Assembly (NCBI GenBank): GCA_944363575.1
Contig: CALVUJ010000024.1
Span: 1-64,000, forward strand
Direction: 5' to 3'
DNA from: an uncultured Bacilli bacterium
GTDB lineage: Bacteria; Bacillota_I; Bacilli_A; RFN20; DUOF01
Length of the DNA: 64,000 bases
The notes under the pieces were generated by a model. That model was not told the DNA's origin, did not search any database, and saw only the letters and a program-made list of their open reading frames with translations. Below are positions 52,530 to 63,016 of this stretch, piece by piece; within the stretch, counting starts at the first letter, position 1; each line of letters begins with the position of its first letter. Position numbers and translations under genes: made by a program.

Positions 52530-53993
52530 ATGAGTTATATTAAGGGAACAATTGAAGAAATTAGAAAAGCAATGGATGAAAAGAAAGTTACTAGTGAAGA
52601 ATTAGTAAATGAAAGTTTAAAACTAGCACATACTTATGAAAAAGAATACAATGCTTTTGTAACTATTTGTGACGATGCTAAAGAAGAAAATAATGTAAAA
52701 GATAATCCTTTAAAGGGTATACCTTGTGCGATAAAAGATAATATATCTACTAAAGGGGTACTTACGACAGCATCATCAAATATCTTAAAAAATTACATAC
52801 CATTTTATGATGCAACCGTTGTAACCAAATTAAAAGAAGCTGGTGCTATTAGCATAGGCAAAACTACATTAGATGAATTAGCAATGGGAGGAACAGGAAC
52901 AGCTGCTCATACAGGAATTGTAAAAAACCCATGGGATAAAAATAGATTAATTGGTGGTTCAAGTGCAGGTAGTGCAGCAGCAGTATCTCTAGGCATTGTA
53001 CCATTTGCTTTAGGAAGTGATACAGGAGATTCAATTCGTAAACCTGCGGCATATGGAGGAATAGTTGGGTATAAGCCAACTTATGGATTAATATCTAGAT
53101 ATGGTTTATTTCCTTTTGCGTGCTCTCTTGATCATATTGGATGTTTTACAAGAAGTGTAAAAGATGTTGCTTATGTTCTTGATTGCTTAAAAGGAAAAGA
53201 TGAAAAAGATATGACATCTTTAGATACTAAAACTAATTTTATAAATGAATTAACTAATGATGTAAAAGGGAAAAAAGTATTTTATATAAAGGAAATGTTA
53301 GATAGAAATAATTATAAAGATGATTACGATGAAGAACTAGAAGAGATTTTAAATAATTTTGATGAAGCCATGAAAAAGTGTAAAGAATTAGGCATGGAAG
53401 TAGAAGAAGTAAGTTTTGATATCAAACTATTAGAAGCTATTTTTCCAACATATTTTACAATTTCATGTGCAGAAGCAACCTCTAATAACTCTAATTTAAC
53501 AGGAATTATCTTTGGCCCACGAGGAGAAGGAAAAACGGTTGAAGAGATTATGTTTGATGCTAGAACAAAAGGATTTAGTGAATTAATAAAAAGAAGATTT
53601 GTTTTAGGAAGTTATATTCTTCAAAAAGAAAATCAAGAAAAGTTATTTTTAAATGCTGGAAGAATTAGAAGATTAATTGTAAACAAAATGAATGAATTAT
53701 TTAAAAAATATGATGCGATGATTTTGCCTGCACAAGGGGCAGTTGCTCCAACATTTAGAAGTGAAGATATAGATAAGTTATCTAATCGTTATTTATTATT
53801 AGAAAATCATATGGCAATTGGTAATTTTGGAGGGTTTCCTAGTATTACTATTCCATGTGGATTCGTAAATAAAATGCCTATAGGTTTATCTATAACAGGA
53901 GCAGTTAAAAAGGATATAGACGTTTTAAATATTGCTTATGCTATTGAAGAAAAATATCCATATAAAGGGCAAATAGCAAAGGAGGTAAAATAA
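52530..53993 (+). CDS. gatA: Asp/Glu-tRNA amidotransferase subunit A
   Basis: A 487-residue amidase that releases ammonia from glutamine for the amidation of Asp-tRNA(Asn) and/or Glu-tRNA(Gln). The catalytic triad lies in CAIKDNIS (Lys), GGSSAGSAAAVSLG (cis-Ser) and GSDTGDSIRKPA (nucleophile Ser). KGGTG upstream: AAGGTGGTGGA before the ATG. Together with GatB and GatC it completes the trimeric enzyme. Confidence 0.97.
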   Translation: MSYIKGTIEEIRKAMDEKKVTSEELVNESLKLAHTYEKEYNAFVTICDDAKEENNVKDNPLKGIPCAIKDNISTKGVLTTASSNILKNYIPFYDATVVTKLKEAGAISIGKTTLDELAMGGTGTAAHTGIVKNPWDKNRLIGGSSAGSAAAVSLGIVPFALGSDTGDSIRKPAAYGGIVGYKPTYGLISRYGLFPFACSLDHIGCFTRSVKDVAYVLDCLKGKDEKDMTSLDTKTNFINELTNDVKGKKVFYIKEMLDRNNYKDDYDEELEEILNNFDEAMKKCKELGMEVEEVSFDIKLLEAIFPTYFTISCAEATSNNSNLTGIIFGPRGEGKTVEEIMFDARTKGFSELIKRRFVLGSYILQKENQEKLFLNAGRIRRLIVNKMNELFKKYDAMILPAQGAVAPTFRSEDIDKLSNRYLLLENHMAIGNFGGFPSITIPCGFVNKMPIGLSITGAVKKDIDVLNIAYAIEEKYPYKGQIAKEVK

Positions 53994-53994
53994 G

Positions 53995-55422
53995 ATGGAA
54001 TATGAAGTAACAATTGGATTAGAAGTGCATTGTGAAGTAAAAACACATACGAAAATGTTTTCACCTTCTTTAAATGCTTATGAAGAGATGGCTAATAGTA
54101 ATGTTACAGAGATTGATTTAGCTTTTCCTGGGGTTTTACCTACTGTAAATTACGAGGCTGTAAAAAAGGCAGTTAAAATGTCTTTAGCACTTAACTGTAA
54201 AGTTCCTGAAAAAATGTATTTTGATCGTAAAAATTATTATTATGCTGATTTACCAAAAGGATATCAAATTACACAAACGCATGATCCAGTAGGAACGAAT
54301 GGTTACATTAATGTATATGTAGGTGAAGAAGTAAAAAAAGTTTTAATACATGATATTCACTTAGAAGAAGACACAGCAAGTTTAGATCATTATGATAATT
54401 ATTCCTTAATAGATTACAATCGAGCAGGTATACCATTATTAGAAACAGTAACTGAACCTTGCTTACATAGTGCGGAAGAGGCTCTTGCTTTCTTAGATGC
54501 TTTAAGAAAAATTTTTATTTATTGTGATATAAGTGAAGCACGTACTGATCGTGGTCAAATGAGATGTGATGTAAATATTTCTTTAGCCCCAAAAGGTAGT
54601 CAAGTTTTAGGAACAAAAGTAGAAATGAAAAACATTAACTCTTTTGCTAATGTTAAAGCAGCAATTGAATATGAAATAGAAAGACAAAAAGAAGCTCTAA
54701 ATAAAGGAGAAAGAATTATTCAAGAAACTAGAAGATATGATGATGTAGATTGCAAAACTTATCGTATGAGAGAAAAAGTAGAAAGTATTGATTACAAGTA
54801 TTTTATTGAACCAAACATCCCTCCATATAAATTAGAAAAAGAATTTATTGAAGAGATAAGAAAAACAATCCCTCCATTACAATTTGAAAGAATTTCTAAG
54901 TATATTAATGAATATGGAATATCTCATTATGATGCTTCTGTTATCGTTAAAGATAAAAGTGTGGCAGAATATTTTGAAAAATGTTTAGAACTTGGAATTA
55001 ATCCTAAGACAAGTGCCAATTGGGTTACTTCTATTATACTAGCACATTTAAACAAGACCGAAACAAGTATTGAAGATTTATACTTAACTCCTAAAATGTT
55101 AAAACAAATCATTAATTTAATAGAAGAAGGAAAAATATCTTCTAAACAAGCAAAAGAAGTCTTTTATAAAGTAGTTGAAGATAAAAAAGGCCCATTAAAG
55201 ATTATTGAAGAATTAGGTATAAAGCAAACGAGTGATGATAGTGCAATTAGAACTATAGTTCAAAGTATTTTAGATAATAATCAAAATCTAATTGAAGAAT
55301 ATAAAGGTGGCAGAAGTAATGTATTAGATTTCTTTGTTGGTCAAGTTATGAAACAAACAAGAGGACAAGCAAATCCAATGATGACTTCTTCGATTATTAA
55401 AGAAGAAATAGGGAAGAGATAA
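53995..55422 (+). CDS. gatB: Asp/Glu-tRNA amidotransferase subunit B
   Basis: A 475-residue kinase-like subunit that binds the misacylated tRNA and activates it with ATP. Features: IGLEVHCEVKTHTKMF, DRKNYYYADLPKGYQI, HLEEDTASLDH, VEMKNINSFANVKAAIEYEIERQ (ends cited) and the C-terminal YqeY-like tail. It starts 2 nt after gatA with GGAGG in front. No asnS or glnS is seen in the window, so the cell may depend on this route, as the Asn T-box suggests. Confidence 0.97.
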   Translation: MEYEVTIGLEVHCEVKTHTKMFSPSLNAYEEMANSNVTEIDLAFPGVLPTVNYEAVKKAVKMSLALNCKVPEKMYFDRKNYYYADLPKGYQITQTHDPVGTNGYINVYVGEEVKKVLIHDIHLEEDTASLDHYDNYSLIDYNRAGIPLLETVTEPCLHSAEEALAFLDALRKIFIYCDISEARTDRGQMRCDVNISLAPKGSQVLGTKVEMKNINSFANVKAAIEYEIERQKEALNKGERIIQETRRYDDVDCKTYRMREKVESIDYKYFIEPNIPPYKLEKEFIEEIRKTIPPLQFERISKYINEYGISHYDASVIVKDKSVAEYFEKCLELGINPKTSANWVTSIILAHLNKTETSIEDLYLTPKMLKQIINLIEEGKISSKQAKEVFYKVVEDKKGPLKIIEELGIKQTSDDSAIRTIVQSILDNNQNLIEEYKGGRSNVLDFFVGQVMKQTRGQANPMMTSSIIKEEIGKR

Positions 55423-55630
55423 GAAGATAAAAAAAGATTTTAAAATTGCATGATTAAAAATAAAATTCAAGTTGTTATATATTTACTTTTAAATATGGAA
55501 CACCAGGTAAGTGATTAAGGAAAGAGCACATTAAATTGCGTCACTACACTTATATAACTATTAATTATTTTACAATAATGTATGAAATATAATTAATATA
55601 AAGTATAATGAAATATGAAAGGGCGATGCT
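55423..55630 (+). promoter_or_regulatory. leader with long-range pairing ahead of the ABC gene
   Basis: GTTATATA (55474-55481) can pair with TATATAAC (55551-55558), and inside it TAAGTG (55508-55513) can pair with CACTTA (55547-55552) or GTGA with TCAC. The enclosed GC-richer part (AACACCAGG, AGAGCACA, TTGCGTCAC) stands out from the AT-rich surroundings. A TATAAT (55604-55609) lies nearer to the gene. No known riboswitch is recognised. Confidence 0.35.
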
Positions 55631-57979
55631 ATGCTTAAACTATTAAATATAAAGAAAAATTATAAAATAACTAAAGATGAATTTGTTCCTGCTTTAAAGG
55701 GACTTAATATTGAATTTAGAGAAAATGAGTTTGTTGCCATCTTAGGTCCAAGTGGGTGTGGTAAAACAACGCTTTTAAATATTCTAGGTGGGTTAGATAA
55801 ATATAGTGAAGGAGATCTAATTATTGATGGAATATCCACAAAAGAATATAAAGACAGAGATTGGGATGCATATCGTAATGATCGTGTAGGCTTTGTTTTT
55901 CAAAACTATAATTTAATTCCTCATCTATCTGTTTTAGGAAATGTTGAGTTAGCCCTTACTTTATCAGGAATCTCTAGAAGTGATAGAAAAAAAAGAGCTA
56001 TAGAAGCTTTAAAACAAGTAGGACTAGAAGATAAAATAAATAAAAGACCTAATCAATTAAGTGGAGGGCAAATGCAAAGGGTAGCAATTGCTAGAGCTAT
56101 AGTTAATGACCCTGATATTATTCTTGCAGATGAGCCTACTGGAGCATTAGATAGCAAGACAAGTGTTCAAATAATGGAAATACTTAAAAAGATTTCTAAA
56201 AGCAGGTTAGTTATAATGGTTACGCATAATCCTAATCTAGCAGAAAAATACTCAACGAGAATAGTTAATTTGTTGGATGGGGAAATTATTAGTGATTCTA
56301 ATCCTTATAATTCTTTAGAAAAAAATAAAATAGAAAGTAAAAAGAAAAAAACTTCTATGAGTTTTTTTACCGCACTTTCTTTAAGTTTTAAAAATCTAAT
56401 AAAGAAGAAGAGTAGAACTATTTTAACTTCTATTGCAGGAAGTATTGGTATTATAGGTATTGCTTTAGTTTTAGCTATTTCTAATGGCTTTCAAAAATAT
56501 ATTGATAAAATGCAAGCAGATACATTATCTAGTTATCCTTTAATTATTGAAGAAGAAACCGAAAATATTGATGCAATCATAAATTCTGTAAGAGAAGACG
56601 AAAGTTTAAAAAAATACCCAGCATTACAAGAAGTATATATTAATAATTTAACAGAAGCCTATGAAAATATGTATATTAAAAATAATATAACAGAGGAATA
56701 TGTAACTGAAGTTATTGAAAAAATAGATCCTTCATTAACGAATGGAATTAGTTATAATAGAAGGCTAGAATATAACTTCTTTACTAATAGTGGTTTTATG
56801 AAGCAAACAATAGGTGATCAAGAGTATTATTATGGTGTTTCATCTAGTATATGGCAAGAAATGTTAAATAATGAAAAGTTTATTCTTTCTCAATATGATA
56901 TTTTAAATGAAAATGGAAGACTACCACAAGCTAAAGATGAAGTAGTTATCGTTGTAGATAAGTATAATAGATTAAGTGATATTGTGTTAACTAATATAGG
57001 TTTATATACTAAAGATCAAGAAAAAGAATCGTATACTTTTGAAGAATTGTTAAATATAGAATTTAAAATATTAACTAACGATCAAAAATATCTTTATGAT
57101 ACTGAAAAAGGATATTATGTTTTGAATGGGAAAACTAGTGAAGGAGTTACTATTATTAATGATGAAACATATAATTCAGGTTTAACTTTAAAAGTAGTAG
57201 GCATTTTACGTGCCAAACCTGATACAGCGATGGGAATCTTAAATTCTGGTCTTGTATATTCACATTTATTAACTGAATATATTTTAGAACAAAACAAAGA
57301 ATCTGATTTAGTAAATTATATGAATGCAAATCCTAATATTAATCCACTTGAAGGTAGTGAAATTACCGAAAAAGAATACTATAATCTTTTACAAAAATAT
57401 GGCGCTAATGATATTCCTAAAAGCATAAATATTTATCCAAAAGATTTTAATTCTAAAAATGAAATTAAAGAGTATTTAAATAACTATAATGAAACTAAAG
57501 AAGAAACCGAAAGAGTTATTTATACTGATATAATGCAAATTATGTTTGATGCTCTTAGTAAAATGGTAGATATTATAACATATGTTTTAGTTGGATTTAC
57601 GGCGATATCCTTAGTAGTTTCATCAATTATGATTGCTATTATTACTTATGTATCAGTTATAGAAAGGACGAAAGAAATAGGAGTATTAAGAAGTATTGGT
57701 GCTCGTAAAAAAGACATTAGTAGGGTCTTTAATGCCGAAACATTTATTATTGGTTTATTTGCAGGTGTCTTTGGTATTTTAATCGCCATTGTCTTAACTA
57801 TTCCAATTAATGTTATTATATCATCGCTTGTAAGTGATGTAGGTAATATTGCTTCTTTAAATATCTTACATGCCATTGTTTTAATAATAATCAGTGTTAT
57901 TTTAACATTATTATCTGGATTTATACCTGCTAAAATGGCTGCCAAAAAAAATCCGGTAGAGGCTTTAAGAAGCGAATAA
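55631..57979 (+). CDS. ABC transporter, ATPase fused to FtsX/MacB-type permease
   Basis: A 782-residue protein with residues 1-225 forming a MacB-type ATPase: Walker [11 protein letters not shown]-loop FVFQNY, signature LSGGQ, Walker [14 protein letters not shown]-loop THN. A basic linker leads to one helix ([20 protein letters not shown], near 263-282), an extracellular domain of about 360 residues, and three C-terminal helices with [21 protein letters not shown] and a final [17 protein letters not shown]. That last motif is the common FtsX-type end. It is smaller than the 31.7-kb paralogue and the two are likely anciently duplicated. Candidates for function are peptide or lipoprotein export or resistance; nothing adjacent decides it. 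Confidence 0.9.
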   Translation: MLKLLNIKKNYKITKDEFVPALKGLNIEFRENEFVAILGPSGCGKTTLLNILGGLDKYSEGDLIIDGISTKEYKDRDWDAYRNDRVGFVFQNYNLIPHLSVLGNVELALTLSGISRSDRKKRAIEALKQVGLEDKINKRPNQLSGGQMQRVAIARAIVNDPDIILADEPTGALDSKTSVQIMEILKKISKSRLVIMVTHNPNLAEKYSTRIVNLLDGEIISDSNPYNSLEKNKIESKKKKTSMSFFTALSLSFKNLIKKKSRTILTSIAGSIGIIGIALVLAISNGFQKYIDKMQADTLSSYPLIIEEETENIDAIINSVREDESLKKYPALQEVYINNLTEAYENMYIKNNITEEYVTEVIEKIDPSLTNGISYNRRLEYNFFTNSGFMKQTIGDQEYYYGVSSSIWQEMLNNEKFILSQYDILNENGRLPQAKDEVVIVVDKYNRLSDIVLTNIGLYTKDQEKESYTFEELLNIEFKILTNDQKYLYDTEKGYYVLNGKTSEGVTIINDETYNSGLTLKVVGILRAKPDTAMGILNSGLVYSHLLTEYILEQNKESDLVNYMNANPNINPLEGSEITEKEYYNLLQKYGANDIPKSINIYPKDFNSKNEIKEYLNNYNETKEETERVIYTDIMQIMFDALSKMVDIITYVLVGFTAISLVVSSIMIAIITYVSVIERTKEIGVLRSIGARKKDISRVFNAETFIIGLFAGVFGILIAIVLTIPINVIISSLVSDVGNIASLNILHAIVLIIISVILTLLSGFIPAKMAAKKNPVEALRSE

Positions 57980-57997
57980 TAAAATATTTATTAAATA

Positions 57998-58026
57998 TTG
58001 CAAATAAAGCAAATTTATGCAATAAT
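57998..58026 (+). promoter_or_regulatory. promoter of the T-box/ileS transcript
   Basis: -35 TTGCAA (57998-58003), 17-nt spacer, -10 AATAAT (58021-58026). Confidence 0.65.
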
Positions 58027-58032
58027 AGTTGC

Positions 58033-58266
58033 ATTGTAAAAACAATGATGAAGACACGAAATTAAAGAACTTTTATTGTAGAGAGATGCTGGTTGGTGAA
58101 AAGCATTAATAAAAACTTTAATTTTATCACTTCGGAGTTTCTTTATTGAAAGTAGTAAATAAAGACGTCGTTAGCGTTAATAACTAATTAAGTGCATAGA
58201 TATTCTATGAAGTAGGATGGTACCGCTTTGTATATACAGAGTTCCTATACATTAGGAACTTTTTTT
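58033..58266 (+). promoter_or_regulatory. T-box leader of ileS, isoleucine type
   Basis: Stem I has the distal motif AGAGAGATGCTGGTTGGTG, and the specifier region reads TTTT-ATC-ACTTCGGAG, giving ATC (Ile). The T-box AGGATGGTACCGC carries TGGT (58218-58221) for a tRNA ending ACCA. The terminator is AGTTCCTA/TAGGAACT with loop TACAT and T7 (58240-58266). All T-box parts are close to consensus. It fills the gap between the ABC gene and ileS. Confidence 0.93.
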
Positions 58267-58285
58267 GTTATAAGGGGGAGAAAAC

Positions 58286-61033
58286 ATGGAAGTTAAAGAA
58301 ACGTTATTAATGCCAAAAACTAATTTTGAAATGAGAGGTAATTTACCTAGTAAAGAACCCGCAATTAGAGAAAAATGGGAAAAAGAAAATTTATATGAAG
58401 AATTATTAAAGAAAAATAAAAATAATACACCTTTTGTTTTGCATGATGGACCACCATATGCCAATGGAGATATGCATATTGGACATGCACTAAATAAATC
58501 ATTAAAAGATTTTGTTGTGCGTTATAAAGCAATGTGTGGTTTTTATACACCTTTTGTTCCTGGTTGGGATACTCATGGTTTGCCAATTGAAAATGCTGTT
58601 ATTAAATCAGGAGTAAATAGAAAAACTACTGATCCATGTGAGTTTAGAAAAAAATGTGATGAATACGCACATCTTCAAATTGAAAAGCAAAAAAAACAAC
58701 AATTATCATTAGGATTAATAGGTGATTACGAACATCCTTATTTAACATTAAGTAAAGAATTTGAAGCAAATGAAGTAGAAATGTTTGCTACTTTAGCCTT
58801 AAATGGTCTAATTTATAAAGGATTAAAACCTGTATATTGGTCACCTACAAGCGAAAGTGCTCTAGCAGAAGCTGAAATCGAATATTATGATAAAGAAGAT
58901 ACTTCTATTTACGTTTCTTTCAAAGTTAAAAATGGTAAAAATATTTTAACTAGTGATGATAATTTCATTATCTGGACTACAACTCCTTGGACAATACCTG
59001 CAAATCTTGCTATATGTTTAAATGCTAATATGTTATATGGCTTATATCAAACAGAAAAAGGGCGTTTTGTTTTCCTTGAATCTTTAAAAGATAAATTAAA
59101 AGAAGAATTACATTTTGAAAAAGTTGAATTAGTTAAGTTATTTAAAGGAAAAGATGTGGAGGGTGTTACTACGCTTCATCCATTCTATAATCGTGAAAGT
59201 GTTATTATTTTAGGAGATCATGTAACAGATGATGCTGGTACTGGTTGTGTTCATACGGCTCCTGGTCATGGTGCTGAAGACTTTTATATTGGTATGAAAT
59301 ATAACTTAGATGTTTTATGTCCAGTAGATGAAAAAGGATTAATGACTAAAGAAGCAGGAGCAGATTTAGAAGGTTTACCTTATTATGAAGCTAATGAAAA
59401 AGTAATTGAAAAGTTAGATTCATTAGGAGTTTTAATGGGAGCAACTAAGTTTAAACACTCTTATCCACATGACTGGAGAACTAAAAAGCCTGTTATCTTT
59501 AGAGCTACACCTCAATGGTTTGCTTCAATTGATAAAATAAGAGATGAATTATTAAAAGAAATTAAAAATGTTAAATGGCATAACGAGTGGGGAGAACTAC
59601 GAATGACTAATATGATTAAAGATCGTAATGATTGGTGTATTTCTCGTCAAAGATTATGGGGATTACCAATTCCTATCATTTATAATGAAGATAAGAGTCC
59701 TATTATTGAAAAAGAAGTATTTGATCATATCGCTAAATTATTCAGAGAAAAAGGATCTACATGTTGGTATGAACTAGATGTTAAAGCTTTATTACCTAAG
59801 GGTTATAAAAATAAATTGAGTCCAAATGGTAAATTTTATAAAGAAACAGATACTTTAGATGTTTGGTTTGATTCAGGATCTTCACATACTGGAGTATTAA
59901 AAGAAAGAGGTATGGGATATCCATGTGATTTATATTTAGAAGGAAGCGATCAATATCGTGGATGGTTCAATTCTTCTTTAATTTTAGGAGTAGCAAAATA
60001 TCATAAATCTCCTTATAAAGAGTTAGTTTCACATGGCTTTATTGTTGATGAAAAAGGAATGAAAATGTCTAAATCATTAGGTAATGGAGTAGATCCACTT
60101 AAAGTAGTAGAAACACAAGGAGCAGATATCTTAAGATTATGGGTAGCAAGCATTGACTATAAAGCAGATTGTAAAATAGGTCAAGATATCTTAAAGCAAG
60201 TTAGCGAAACTTATCGTAAAATTAGAAATACTTTTAGATTTTTAGTAGGAAATTTAAGTAATGGAGAATATGGTAAGTTTGATGTTTTAAAAGATACTGT
60301 AAAAAGTTATGAATATGTTGATTTATGTGTTTTAGAAAAATTGAAACAAGTAAAAAATACAGTATTAGATAGTTATGACAAATATGATTTTGCAACAGTC
60401 TTAACAACTATTGTTAACTTTATGAGTGTTGAATTAAGTTCATTTTATTTAGATTTAAGTAAAGATATCTTGTATTGTGATACATATAAATCACTTAGAA
60501 GAAAACAAGTTCAAAACGTATTATATAAAGTATTAGATACTTTAATGCGTTTATTAACTCCAATTATCCCGCATACAATGGATGAGTTATATACAGCATT
60601 TACAGGAACTAGCAAATCTGTTCAACTTTTATCAATGCCAGTTAGAGAAAAAGTAAATGAAGAACTTTTAAAAGAATTTGATTCATTAATATCTTTAAGA
60701 GATGATGTATTAAAAGCTATTGAAGTTAAAAGAGGAGAAGGACTTATTAAATCCAGTCAAGAAGTTTCATTAGAGTTAGATGTTATGGATGAAGAAGTAA
60801 GAAAAGTCTTTAATAAATTACCTTCATTAGAACAAAAAAGATTATTTATTGTAAGTGATGTTGTTATAAAAGATTTAAGTGATGAGTATAAATTAGAAGT
60901 AAGTAAAGTTAAGGTAAATGTTCATAGTGGTATTAGATGTGAAAGATGTTGGAATCGTTTTGAGGAACATGAAATTAGTAATGGTATGTGTAAAAGATGT
61001 AATGATGCCATGAAATTTTATGAAGGGAAATAA
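58286..61033 (+). CDS. ileS: isoleucyl-tRNA synthetase
   Basis: A 915-residue class I synthetase of the bacterial type. HIGH motif GDMHIGHALNK, KMSKS as KGMKMSKSLGNG, editing-domain segment TTTPWTIPAN and HTAPGHGAEDF, and a C-terminal zinc finger with CERCW and CKRC. GGGGGAG lies 7 nt before the ATG. It is followed by lspA after 2 nt, and rluD after that, an order common in Firmicutes. Confidence 0.98.
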   Translation: MEVKETLLMPKTNFEMRGNLPSKEPAIREKWEKENLYEELLKKNKNNTPFVLHDGPPYANGDMHIGHALNKSLKDFVVRYKAMCGFYTPFVPGWDTHGLPIENAVIKSGVNRKTTDPCEFRKKCDEYAHLQIEKQKKQQLSLGLIGDYEHPYLTLSKEFEANEVEMFATLALNGLIYKGLKPVYWSPTSESALAEAEIEYYDKEDTSIYVSFKVKNGKNILTSDDNFIIWTTTPWTIPANLAICLNANMLYGLYQTEKGRFVFLESLKDKLKEELHFEKVELVKLFKGKDVEGVTTLHPFYNRESVIILGDHVTDDAGTGCVHTAPGHGAEDFYIGMKYNLDVLCPVDEKGLMTKEAGADLEGLPYYEANEKVIEKLDSLGVLMGATKFKHSYPHDWRTKKPVIFRATPQWFASIDKIRDELLKEIKNVKWHNEWGELRMTNMIKDRNDWCISRQRLWGLPIPIIYNEDKSPIIEKEVFDHIAKLFREKGSTCWYELDVKALLPKGYKNKLSPNGKFYKETDTLDVWFDSGSSHTGVLKERGMGYPCDLYLEGSDQYRGWFNSSLILGVAKYHKSPYKELVSHGFIVDEKGMKMSKSLGNGVDPLKVVETQGADILRLWVASIDYKADCKIGQDILKQVSETYRKIRNTFRFLVGNLSNGEYGKFDVLKDTVKSYEYVDLCVLEKLKQVKNTVLDSYDKYDFATVLTTIVNFMSVELSSFYLDLSKDILYCDTYKSLRRKQVQNVLYKVLDTLMRLLTPIIPHTMDELYTAFTGTSKSVQLLSMPVREKVNEELLKEFDSLISLRDDVLKAIEVKRGEGLIKSSQEVSLELDVMDEEVRKVFNKLPSLEQKRLFIVSDVVIKDLSDEYKLEVSKVKVNVHSGIRCERCWNRFEEHEISNGMCKRCNDAMKFYEGK

Positions 61034-61035
61034 AT

Positions 61036-61518
61036 ATGAAAAAATATAAGCATTTAATATTTATCATATTAATATCTCTTGTTTGTTTTTCATTAGATTT
61101 AATAACTAAAATTATAGCTAAAAATACTTTAGTAGAGTTTGAAAAAAATGAAGTTATTAATAATTTTTTCTATTTTACTTTGTGTTATAACACAGGAGGA
61201 GCATGGAGTATCTTTAGTGGAAATATTGCTTTTTTAATAATTGTTAGTTTAGTAGCTTTAGGCGTTGTTATTTATACAATGATTAAATCAAAGAGCCTTT
61301 TTTATAAATATAGCAGTGCTGTTTTTATAGGAGGATTATTAGGTAATTTATTTGATCGTATATTTTATCAAAAAGTTACTGATTTCTTAGATTTTAATAT
61401 TTTTGGTTATGATTTTCCTGTTTTTAATATAGCAGATTGTTTTATATGCGTAAGTGTTGTTTTAATGCTAGTAGCGGCAATAAGGGAAGAAAAGAAAAAT
61501 GGAACAAGCGAAGTTTAA
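61036..61518 (+). CDS. lspA: lipoprotein signal peptidase (signal peptidase II)
   Basis: A 160-residue membrane aspartic protease that cuts prolipoproteins before the lipidated cysteine. Four hydrophobic segments are seen. Conserved boxes: CYNTGGAWSIFSG, GGLLGNLFDRIF, VTDFLDF with the first catalytic Asp, and VFNIADCFIC with the second. Its clients in this window include the lipoproteins at 4.5 and 28.9 kb. It overlaps rluD by 20 nt. Confidence 0.96.
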   Translation: MKKYKHLIFIILISLVCFSLDLITKIIAKNTLVEFEKNEVINNFFYFTLCYNTGGAWSIFSGNIAFLIIVSLVALGVVIYTMIKSKSLFYKYSSAVFIGGLLGNLFDRIFYQKVTDFLDFNIFGYDFPVFNIADCFICVSVVLMLVAAIREEKKNGTSEV

Positions 61519-62410
61519 AATTAGTGAAGAAAACGTTAATACTCGTCTAGATAAATTTTTAAAAGATTATTTAGGAGAGTTGTCTAGAGTTTATATTCAA
61601 GAATTAATTGAAGAAGGATATATTTTAGTAAATGATAAAAAAGTAAAGAGTTCTTATAAGACCATTTTAAATGATGAGATTGTAGTAAATTTAAAAGAAG
61701 TAGAAGAACTAAATGTTGAAGCACAAGATATACCTTTAGATATTGTATATGAAGATAAAGATGTAATTGTTATTAATAAGCCACAAGGAATGGTTGTGCA
61801 TCCTGCTTCTGGTGTCTATAAAGATACTTTAGTAAATGCTTTATTATATCATTGTAAAGATTTATCATCTATTAATGGGGTTAAAAGACCTGGTATTGTA
61901 CATCGTTTAGATAAAGATACTAGTGGTTTAATAATGGTAGCTAAAAATGATAATGCTCATAATTTTCTAGCAGAGCAATTAAAAGATAAAACGGCTTCTA
62001 GAGTTTATGTTGCTTTGGTGCATGGTAAGGTAAAAGTAAAAAAAGGAATTATTAATGCTCCAATTGGTAGAGATCCTAAAAGTAGGGTTAAAATGGCTGT
62101 AGTAAAAGATGGTAAAGAAGCTATCACTGAATTTAGTGTTTTAAAATATTATCATGATTTTACTTTAATAGAGTGTCATTTAAAGACTGGGAGAACACAT
62201 CAAATAAGAGTGCATATGTCCTACATTGGCTATCCACTTGTAGGTGATCCTTTATATGGTCCACGCAAATTAAAGTATGGAGATAAGCAGTATTTACATG
62301 CTAAAGAGTTAAGTTTTATTCATCCTACTACTAAAGAAAGGGTAACATTCAAAACTGATTTACCTGAATACTTTCAAAATTTTTTAAACAAAATAGAATC
62401 AAATAATTAA
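61499..62410 (+). CDS. rluD: RluD-family 23S rRNA pseudouridine synthase
   Basis: A 303-residue enzyme making pseudouridines in 23S rRNA. It has an N-terminal S4-like domain (VNTRLDKFLKDYLGELSRVYIQELI, ends cited), the catalytic GIVHRLDKDTSGLIMVAKN with the active Asp, and LKTGRTHQIRVHMSYIGYPLVGDPLYG. It starts inside lspA. AAGGGAAGAAAAGA upstream is a moderate ribosome site. The exact uridines are not predictable from sequence. Confidence 0.94.
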   Translation: MEQAKFKISEENVNTRLDKFLKDYLGELSRVYIQELIEEGYILVNDKKVKSSYKTILNDEIVVNLKEVEELNVEAQDIPLDIVYEDKDVIVINKPQGMVVHPASGVYKDTLVNALLYHCKDLSSINGVKRPGIVHRLDKDTSGLIMVAKNDNAHNFLAEQLKDKTASRVYVALVHGKVKVKKGIINAPIGRDPKSRVKMAVVKDGKEAITEFSVLKYYHDFTLIECHLKTGRTHQIRVHMSYIGYPLVGDPLYGPRKLKYGDKQYLHAKELSFIHPTTKERVTFKTDLPEYFQNFLNKIESNN

Positions 62411-62446
62411 CTATAATGTTATACTTTGAGTAAAGATGTGGTAGGA

Positions 62447-62878
62447 ATGAGAAAACGTATTAGTGGAAGTGGGGGAAATGTACGTTTTGGCCCAACTTTT
62501 CATATTTCTGGATGGAAAGGATTTCTCGTTGTAATAGTTATTATTCTAGCGATGGTTGGTATAGGTTATTGTCATTATCGTAATTCAGTTAATGATGTAG
62601 TGGAAATAGCTGAAACGGATATTGAGATAAGTACTTATGATACTTTTGGAAATAGGATAGATAGTGTAATTATTACTGCTTATGTTCCTGTCAAAGATCT
62701 TAAAATTAGATTTGATTTGTATGGAGAAAATCTGACTTTTATACAATCTATAGAATATAGTAATATTGATTTAGATACAGGAATGTCAAAAGAAATTAAA
62801 TTTATAAAAGATATTGATTATGATGAGTTTTATATTGTTTATTATGAATATGAAATTTTAAATGCTTTAAAAGGCTAA
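62447..62878 (+). CDS. small membrane-anchored protein of unknown function
   Basis: A 143-residue protein. A short basic, glycine-rich N-terminus (MRKRISGSGGNVRFG) is followed by one membrane helix (about residues 26-46, GFLVVIVIILAMVGIGYCHY) and an outward strand-rich domain of about 95 residues without cysteine. I do not recognise it. The frame extends to a TTG at 62426 without any ribosome site, so the ATG at 62447 is preferred, although GGTAGGA is rather close to it. TATAAT at 62412-62417 may be a -10. Confidence 0.6.
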   Translation: MRKRISGSGGNVRFGPTFHISGWKGFLVVIVIILAMVGIGYCHYRNSVNDVVEIAETDIEISTYDTFGNRIDSVIITAYVPVKDLKIRFDLYGENLTFIQSIEYSNIDLDTGMSKEIKFIKDIDYDEFYIVYYEYEILNALKG

Positions 62879-62943
62879 GTTTATTTTTAAAAATTCAAAT
62901 TAGCTATTTAGGAAAACTTTCTAATTTTTAATAATACGTAATA

Positions 62944-62972
62944 TTGAAAAGAACTTTTTGCAATAGTATAAT
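62944..62972 (+). promoter_or_regulatory. promoter of the gtrA-yfhO pair
   Basis: -35 TTGAAA (62944-62949), 17-nt spacer, -10 TATAAT (62967-62972), 44 nt ahead of the GTG start. Confidence 0.75.
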
Positions 62973-63016
62973 TAAAAAGCATAGTTTGTGTTGTTCTAAG
63001 AATTTGAGGTGTAAGT

